From assembly GCA_000433355.1 (NCBI GenBank), contig FR893160.1:1-10668 (forward strand): DNA of 10,668 nucleotides. The letters run 5' to 3'. Source of the stretch: Alistipes sp. CAG:435 (lineage in GTDB: Bacteria; Bacteroidota; Bacteroidia; Bacteroidales; UBA932). Of this stretch, positions 6,146 through 10,668 are shown piece by piece; positions within the stretch are counted from its first letter, which is position 1; each line of letters opens with the position of its first letter. The position numbers and the translations under genes are program-made. The notes beneath the pieces were generated by a model. That model had not been told where the DNA came from. It saw nothing but the letters and a program-made list of their open reading frames with translations, and ran no database searches.

Positions 6146-6751
6146 ATGAATTACGGCTACATTCGGGTCAGCAGCGACAAACAGACTGTTGAGAATCAAA
6201 GGTTTGAAATCAATAACTTCTGCGAGAGGGAACATCTGTCCATCGACGGGTGGATAGAGGAGACCATCAGCGGAACCAAATCCTATAGTAAAAGGGAGTT
6301 GGGGACGTTGCTTCGGCGTGTGCGGAAGGATGATCTGATCATCTGCGCGGAACTTTCGAGGTTGGGGCGTAACCTGTTTATGATTATGGAGATACTCAAC
6401 ATCTGTATGACCAAGGAGTGCAAGGTGTGGACGATCAAGGACAACTATCGGCTGGGTGAGGATATTCAGAGCAAGGTGCTGGCGTTCGCTTTCGGGCTGT
6501 CGGCGGAGATCGAACGCAACCTTATCAGCCAGAGAACGAAGGAGGCGTTGGCACGGAAGAGAGCCGAGGGTGTGGTGCTTGGCAGGCCTAAAGGACGGAA
6601 GACGGCGTTGGAGAAACGTAAACTGTACGGTAAGAGAACCTTGATCGCGGAGTTGATGGCGGTGGGAATGTCACAGCGCAAGATCGCCAAGATCTGCAAG
6701 GTGGACCGGAATACCTTGTGGCGGTTCTTGAAGTCCTGTGAAGAGGAATGA
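6146..6751 (+). CDS. mpi: Serine site-specific recombinase, master DNA invertase Mpi family
   Basis: A 201-residue small serine recombinase of the resolvase/invertase family. The catalytic serine is in YIRVSSDKQ (S9); ELSRLGRN (69-76) supplies the conserved arginines; the long dimer helix is LSAEIERNLISQRTKEALA (about 118-136); GRPKG (146-150) leads to a C-terminal helix-turn-helix (about 163-197, MSQRKIAKICKVDRNTLWRF). The stretch KVWTIKDNYRLGEDIQSKVL and the sentence-like run after it match, from memory, Bacteroides Mpi, which inverts many promoters including those of capsule loci. It is complete and has its own promoter and ribosome site. It lies beside two repeat arrays, but no invertible promoter flanked by inverted repeats is evident in the window, so its targets may be elsewhere. 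A 13-bp palindrome (TGACAA-T-TTGTCA, 6749-6761) overlaps the stop codon. Confidence 0.9.
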   Translation: MNYGYIRVSSDKQTVENQRFEINNFCEREHLSIDGWIEETISGTKSYSKRELGTLLRRVRKDDLIICAELSRLGRNLFMIMEILNICMTKECKVWTIKDNYRLGEDIQSKVLAFAFGLSAEIERNLISQRTKEALARKRAEGVVLGRPKGRKTALEKRKLYGKRTLIAELMAVGMSQRKIAKICKVDRNTLWRFLKSCEEE

Positions 6752-6862
6752 CAATTTGTCAGTCTGAATCTCTTGGAACATATTTTGACTATCCTTGAAC
6801 CAGCTTCATCAGAAGGTGGAGCCGACTGAATATATTCGTAAAATTTAAAAATGAAAGATATT
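6752..6862 (+). promoter_or_regulatory. htpG upstream region, weak promoter candidate
   Basis: TATCCTTG at 6790-6797 resembles a -7 box (one base off), but no TTTG stands at the right distance; TTGG at 6773-6776 is too close. No CIRCE-like inverted repeat is present. The start site of transcription and heat control therefore cannot be read here. Confidence 0.3.
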
Positions 6863-8860
6863 ATGGCAAACAAAGGACAGATTGGAGTGACGACCGAGAA
6901 CATATTCCCGGTCATCAAGCAGTTTCTCTATTCGGATCACGAGATTTTCCTGAGGGAGCTGGTCGCGAACGCGGTGGACGCTTCGCAGAAGATGAAGGCC
7001 ATCGCCTCGAACGGAGACTTCAAGGGCGAGCTTGGTGAGCTTAGGGTGCGCGTCGAGCTTGACGAGAAGGCCAAGACGTTGAGGATCATTGATTCCGGTA
7101 TCGGTATGACTGATGAGGAAATCGACAGGTACATCAATCAGATCGCGTTCTCTTCAGCTGGAGAGTTCCTTGAGAAGTACAAGGACCAGAACATCATCGG
7201 CCACTTCGGATTGGGATTCTATTCCGCGTTTATGGTCGCGAAGAAGGTGACGATTGAGTCTCTTTCCTGGAAAGAAGGCGCTAAGGGCGTGATCTGGAGC
7301 TGCGAGGGCAACCCGGAGTTCGAGATGGGACCTTGCGAGAAGGCTGACAGAGGCACCGTCATCACTCTTTACCTTGACGACGAGGCCGCCAAGGACTACG
7401 GCACAAAAGGCAAGATCCAGCAGCTTCTGGACAAGTACTGCAAGTTCATGCCGGTTCCGGTCGTCTTCGGCAAGGAACAGGAATGGAAGGACGGCAAATA
7501 TGTCGACACCGACAAGGACAACGTCATCAACAAGATCGAGCCTCTGTGGACCCGCAAACCTTCCGAACTGAAGGAAGAGGACTATATGAAGTTCTACAGG
7601 GATCTCTACCCGATGAAGGAAGACCCTCTGTTCTACATCCATCTGAACGTGGACTATCCGTTCAACCTCACCGGAATCCTCTACTTCCCGAAGATCAAGG
7701 ACAGGATGGCGATCGAGAAGAACAACATCCAGCTTTACTGCAACCAGATGTTCGTCACCGACCACGTGGACAACATCGTCCCTGACTTCCTGACGCTTCT
7801 GCACGGTGTCATCGACTCTCCGGACATTCCTCTTAACGTCTCCAGAAGCTACCTGCAGGCCGACGAGAATGTCAAGAAGATCTCGACCTACATCACCAAG
7901 AAGGTGGCCGACAGACTGGAGGAGATATTCAAGAACGAGCGCGAGGCTTGGGAGAAGAAGTGGGACAACCTCAAGCTGTTCATTGAATATGGCATGCTCT
8001 CCGACGAGAAGTTCTGCGAGAGGGCTCTGAAGTTCGCCCTGTTCAAGAACACGGACGGCAAGTATTTCTCTCTGGAGGACTACCGCAAGGCCATCGCCGA
8101 GAATCAGACCGACAAGGACAAGAAGGTCGTTTACCTCTATGCAACCGACACTGACGAGCAGTACGCTTTCATCGAGGCGGCGAAGAACAAAGGGTATGAT
8201 GTGCTTCTGATGGACTGCGAGCTTGACTCCCACTATGTCAATCTGTTGGAGCAGAAGATCCCTGACACAAGGTTCGCCCGTGTGGATTCAGACACGATAG
8301 ACAACCTCATCCCAAAGAGTGAGAAGGTCAAGCCGGAAATGGCACAGGCCGACAAGGATGACCTCAGCGCGATGTTCAAGGCCGTCCTGCCGAAGGACAA
8401 CGACTACTTCGTGGAGGCCGACAACCTTGGCGAGAGCGCCGCGCCGGTGATCATCACCCGTAACGAGTTCATGAGGCGTTACCGCGAGATGAGCGCGATG
8501 GGAGGCGGAATGAACTTCTACGGGAATATGCCGGAGTCGTTCAACATCACCGTGAACCTTGAGAATCCGGTCATGGCCGGAATAGTCACCGAGGCCAAAT
8601 CCAAGATCACTCCGATGCAGGAACTTCCTGCCGAGCCTGGCAAGGACGCTTCCGAGGACGAGAAGAAGAGAATCAACGACGAGCGTCAGGCCATCAAGGA
8701 TGCCCATCAGGCTGTGGTTGATGAATATGCCGCCGGCAACGACATCCTCAAGCAGGTGATCGACCTCGCCCTTCTTTCCAACGGCCTGCTCAAAGGCAAG
8801 GCACTCTCCGACTTCATCGCCCGCAGCGAGAAAGTCATCGCCGAAGCCGCCCGCAAATAG
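6863..8860 (+). CDS. htpG: Molecular chaperone HtpG (Hsp90)
   Basis: Bacterial Hsp90, a cytoplasmic dimeric ATP-dependent chaperone. N-terminal GHKL ATPase landmarks are all present: FLRELVANAVDASQK (catalytic Glu and Mg-binding Asn), IIDSGIGM (ATP-contact Asp), and IGHFGLGFYSAFMV (lid/G-box). The middle domain holds PLNVSRSYLQADENV with the ATP-sensing Arg. The C-terminal part is the Bacteroidota type, without the eukaryotic MEEVD tail. Length, 665 residues from this ATG, is near the roughly 680 usual in the phylum. An in-frame ATG at 6851 would add four residues; I prefer 6863 because family members start right before the 'KGxIGVTTENIFP' motif. Codon use is strongly biased (AAG, GAC, GTC), as expected for an abundant protein and unlike the AT-rich island to the left. 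Confidence 0.97.
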   Translation: MANKGQIGVTTENIFPVIKQFLYSDHEIFLRELVANAVDASQKMKAIASNGDFKGELGELRVRVELDEKAKTLRIIDSGIGMTDEEIDRYINQIAFSSAGEFLEKYKDQNIIGHFGLGFYSAFMVAKKVTIESLSWKEGAKGVIWSCEGNPEFEMGPCEKADRGTVITLYLDDEAAKDYGTKGKIQQLLDKYCKFMPVPVVFGKEQEWKDGKYVDTDKDNVINKIEPLWTRKPSELKEEDYMKFYRDLYPMKEDPLFYIHLNVDYPFNLTGILYFPKIKDRMAIEKNNIQLYCNQMFVTDHVDNIVPDFLTLLHGVIDSPDIPLNVSRSYLQADENVKKISTYITKKVADRLEEIFKNEREAWEKKWDNLKLFIEYGMLSDEKFCERALKFALFKNTDGKYFSLEDYRKAIAENQTDKDKKVVYLYATDTDEQYAFIEAAKNKGYDVLLMDCELDSHYVNLLEQKIPDTRFARVDSDTIDNLIPKSEKVKPEMAQADKDDLSAMFKAVLPKDNDYFVEADNLGESAAPVIITRNEFMRRYREMSAMGGGMNFYGNMPESFNITVNLENPVMAGIVTEAKSKITPMQELPAEPGKDASEDEKKRINDERQAIKDAHQAVVDEYAAGNDILKQVIDLALLSNGLLKGKALSDFIARSEKVIAEAARK

Positions 8861-8902
8861 CCCGGATTATTCCGTCTGAACGCGCTTTCAGAATTGAGTG
8901 TG

Positions 8903-8937
8903 AGAAGGCATTTCCTGTAGAGGAAGTGCCTTCTTTT
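8903..8937 (+). terminator. Rho-independent terminator after htpG
   Basis: A 14-bp stem, AGAAGGCATTTCCT (8903-8916) with AGGAAGTGCCTTCT (8921-8934), contains one G-U pair, closes on the 4-nt loop GTAG, and runs into TTTT. It lies 43 nt after the htpG stop. Confidence 0.9.
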
Positions 8938-8962
8938 CGTATATGATAATCTGCGGATCTGA

Positions 8963-8994
8963 TTTGTTTGAATTGTTATTAAGTGTTATATTCG
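8963..8994 (+). promoter_or_regulatory. Promoter of the sulfatase gene
   Basis: TTTG (8963-8966), a 20-nt spacer, and TATATTCG (8987-8994) give a Bacteroidota promoter with one mismatch in the -7 box. It stands right after the htpG terminator, so the sulfatase is a separate transcription unit. The leader would be short, under 20 nt. Confidence 0.55.
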
Positions 8995-9012
8995 CAAAAA
9001 CCACTTTGATTG

Positions 9013-10596
9013 ATGAGTAACAGGACTTTGACGGCGGTTGCATGTACGTTGACCGGGACGCTGACGGTGGCCTCTTTTGTTTCCTGCGGGTCACGGAAAG
9101 ATGACGGGGATGGTGAGGCTAAGAGATTGAATGTCATCTACATCATGTGCGATGACCACTCGTATCAGACAATCAGCGCCTATGACAGCCGCTTCATCAG
9201 GACACCGAACATCGACCGCATAGCGGACGAGGGGGCACGTTTCACGAACAGTTTCGTGGCGAACTCGCTGAGTGGCCCGAGCCGGGCCTGCATGCTGACG
9301 GGAAAGCACAGCCACGCCAATGGCTTCACCGACAACACCACAACCTTTGACGGAGGGCAGCAGACATTCCCGAAAATCCTCCAGGCTGCCGGCTACCAGA
9401 CAGCGATGATAGGGAAGTGGCATCTGGTCTCGGATCCGACCGGGTTCGATCACTGGGATATTCTTGTAGGGCAGGGAGACTATTACAATCCTACTTTTAT
9501 CCGTGACGGCGAGAGGGTGTGCAGGGAAGGCTATGCTACGAACATCATCACCGACCTTGCGCTGGAGTGGCTTGATAAGGAGCGCGACAAAGACCGTCCT
9601 TTCTGCCTTTTTGTCCACCACAAGGCCCCCCACAGGACGTGGATGCCTGATCTGTGTGATCTGGAACTGTTCAGTGACGCGGAATTCCCTCTTCCTGATA
9701 ATTTCTATGATGAATATGATGGCCGCATTCCCGCCTCGCTCCAGGAAATGAGCGTCGTGAAGGACATGGATCTTGTCTATGACCTCAAACTCGCCGACAA
9801 AGAGAATGAGATCCATACCTCCACTGGCCTTGAACAGGCTGGAAGGAGTCTGTACGATCGCTTTACTCCCGGGCAGAAGAAAGTCTGGGATGCCCACTAT
9901 GATCCGATCATCGAGGAGTTCAAGAGGCAGGGGCTGGACGGGGATGCCCTTGCCCGATGGAAGTACCGTCAGTACATGCGCGACTATCTCCGCGTTATCC
10001 ACTCCGTGGACAGAAACGTGGGTCGCCTGCTGGATTACCTTGAATCAAATGGTTTGATGGACAACACGATGATAGTCTACACGTCCGACCAGGGCTTCTA
10101 TATGGGTGAACACGGCTGGTTCGACAAGCGTTTCATGTACGAGGAGTCTTTCAGGACACCTTTGCTTGTCCGTATCCCCGGCGGTCGCAAGGGCGACATA
10201 GAAGAGTTGGTCCAGAACATCGACTATGCTCCGACGATTCTCGAATTCGCAGGAGTGGATGTGCCGAAGGACATGCACGGTGTCTCATTCCTGCCGTTGC
10301 TCGAAGGAGGGAAGACGGAGGACTGGCGCAATTCCATCTACTATCATTATTACGAGTATCCCGCCGAGCATGCGGTAAGAAAACACTTCGGCATCCGCAC
10401 GGATCGTTACAAACTTATCCGTTTCTACGGTGACATCAACTGCTGGGAACTCTATGACCTCCTTGAGGATCCTTCTGAAATGCACAATCTCTACGGTGTC
10501 CCAGGCACCGAATCACTGACCGACAGCCTCAGAACAGAACTGCTTCGCCTCCAGATTCTGTATGATGACCCGATTCGCGAAATCCCGCTCCCCTGA
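9013..10596 (+). CDS. Lipoprotein sulfatase, S1 family, serine type
   Basis: A 527-residue exported sulfatase that hydrolyses sulfate esters, probably on host or dietary glycans. The N-terminus is a lipoprotein signal with lipobox FVSC (C25), followed by GSRKDDGDGE, an acidic stretch like the export signal that sends Bacteroidota lipoproteins to the cell surface. MCDDHS (45-50) gives the calcium-binding aspartates. SLSGPSRACMLTG (85-97) is the sulfatase signature with Ser87 in place of Cys, so formylglycine would be made by an anaerobic maturase (anSME), not found in this window. TSDQGFYMGEHGWFDKR supplies the late metal-site Asp and catalytic Lys. The substrate is not certain; the sequence resembles N-acetylglucosamine-6-sulfatase-like (S1_11) enzymes by memory. 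I take ATG 9013 rather than the adjacent TTG at 9010. No SusC/SusD or glycosidase neighbour is visible here. Confidence 0.92.
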   Translation: MSNRTLTAVACTLTGTLTVASFVSCGSRKDDGDGEAKRLNVIYIMCDDHSYQTISAYDSRFIRTPNIDRIADEGARFTNSFVANSLSGPSRACMLTGKHSHANGFTDNTTTFDGGQQTFPKILQAAGYQTAMIGKWHLVSDPTGFDHWDILVGQGDYYNPTFIRDGERVCREGYATNIITDLALEWLDKERDKDRPFCLFVHHKAPHRTWMPDLCDLELFSDAEFPLPDNFYDEYDGRIPASLQEMSVVKDMDLVYDLKLADKENEIHTSTGLEQAGRSLYDRFTPGQKKVWDAHYDPIIEEFKRQGLDGDALARWKYRQYMRDYLRVIHSVDRNVGRLLDYLESNGLMDNTMIVYTSDQGFYMGEHGWFDKRFMYEESFRTPLLVRIPGGRKGDIEELVQNIDYAPTILEFAGVDVPKDMHGVSFLPLLEGGKTEDWRNSIYYHYYEYPAEHAVRKHFGIRTDRYKLIRFYGDINCWELYDLLEDPSEMHNLYGVPGTESLTDSLRTELLRLQILYDDPIREIPLP

Positions 10597-10668
10597 TTCC
10601 CGGCAGTAGTCCCCGGATGCGCATCGGCTCCGTGAGCGGAAATCGCGGCGAAACCCGCCTGCTGAGTC
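10597..10668. other. Right edge, nothing recognised
   Basis: The 72 bases after the sulfatase stop show no clear terminator, start codon with a long frame, or RNA gene. Confidence 0.4.

Noticed and set aside
6749..6761. 13-bp palindrome at the invertase stop codon as terminator or operator
   Set aside because: The stem is only six A/T-rich pairs with a one-base centre and no T-run; too weak to claim a function.
7154..8233. Long minus-strand open frame opposite htpG (and a similar one at 8288-8707)
   Set aside because: It lies wholly inside htpG, and its leucine/valine-rich translation is the usual artefact of the biased GAC/AAG/GAG codons on the coding strand.
9091..10002. 303-codon minus-strand open frame opposite the sulfatase
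   Set aside because: The plus strand has a complete sulfatase with all catalytic motifs; the antisense frame resembles no family and has no promoter.

Overview
The window looks like a piece of a Bacteroidales (phylum Bacteroidota) genome. The support is: promoters of the Bacteroidota type (TTTG, 19-20 nt, then TAnnTTTG) in front of several genes; a serine recombinase very close to the Bacteroides master invertase Mpi; an HtpG of the Bacteroidota type; and a lipoprotein sulfatase of the serine (anSME-matured) class. I cannot name the genus.

Layout. Positions 1-5490 are an AT-richer accessory segment that reads as a defence-type island. It starts with a LytTR DNA-binding protein (frame open to the left edge). 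Next, on the minus strand, is a headless C-terminal fragment of a type IIG restriction-modification enzyme (590-994). Three plus-strand genes follow: an ATPase_2/DUF234 ATPase (1114-2466), and a tightly coupled pair (ATG/TGA overlap) made of an ABC/OLD-like AAA ATPase (2683-3789) and a small protein with Toprim-like acidic motifs (3786-4526). Convergent to these is a second, longer C-terminal piece of a type IIG enzyme (4498-5490), also without its nuclease/methylase half. The two type IIG pieces share an identical 24-bp segment in the same orientation and reading frame (972-995 and 4895-4918). They therefore bracket the three-gene cargo as direct repeats.

Positions 5491-6145 carry no convincing gene but hold two different repeat arrays: about four copies of a 32-nt hairpin element (5512-5743) and a 52-bp-period tandem repeat (about 5737-5996). 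An Mpi-like serine invertase (6146-6751) follows with its own promoter.

Positions 6752-10668 look like ordinary chromosome with a GC-richer, more codon-biased composition: htpG (Hsp90), a clear rho-independent terminator, then a surface-type lipoprotein sulfatase.

How they may work together (inference): the ATPase-Toprim pair resembles the split ATPase + Toprim logic of OLD/PARIS/RloAB-type anti-phage systems. It may have entered, or been exchanged, by recombination inside a type IIG gene at the 24-bp conserved motif, leaving one displaced 3' end on the left. Whether the neighbouring invertase or the repeat arrays have any part in this cannot be told from sequence alone.
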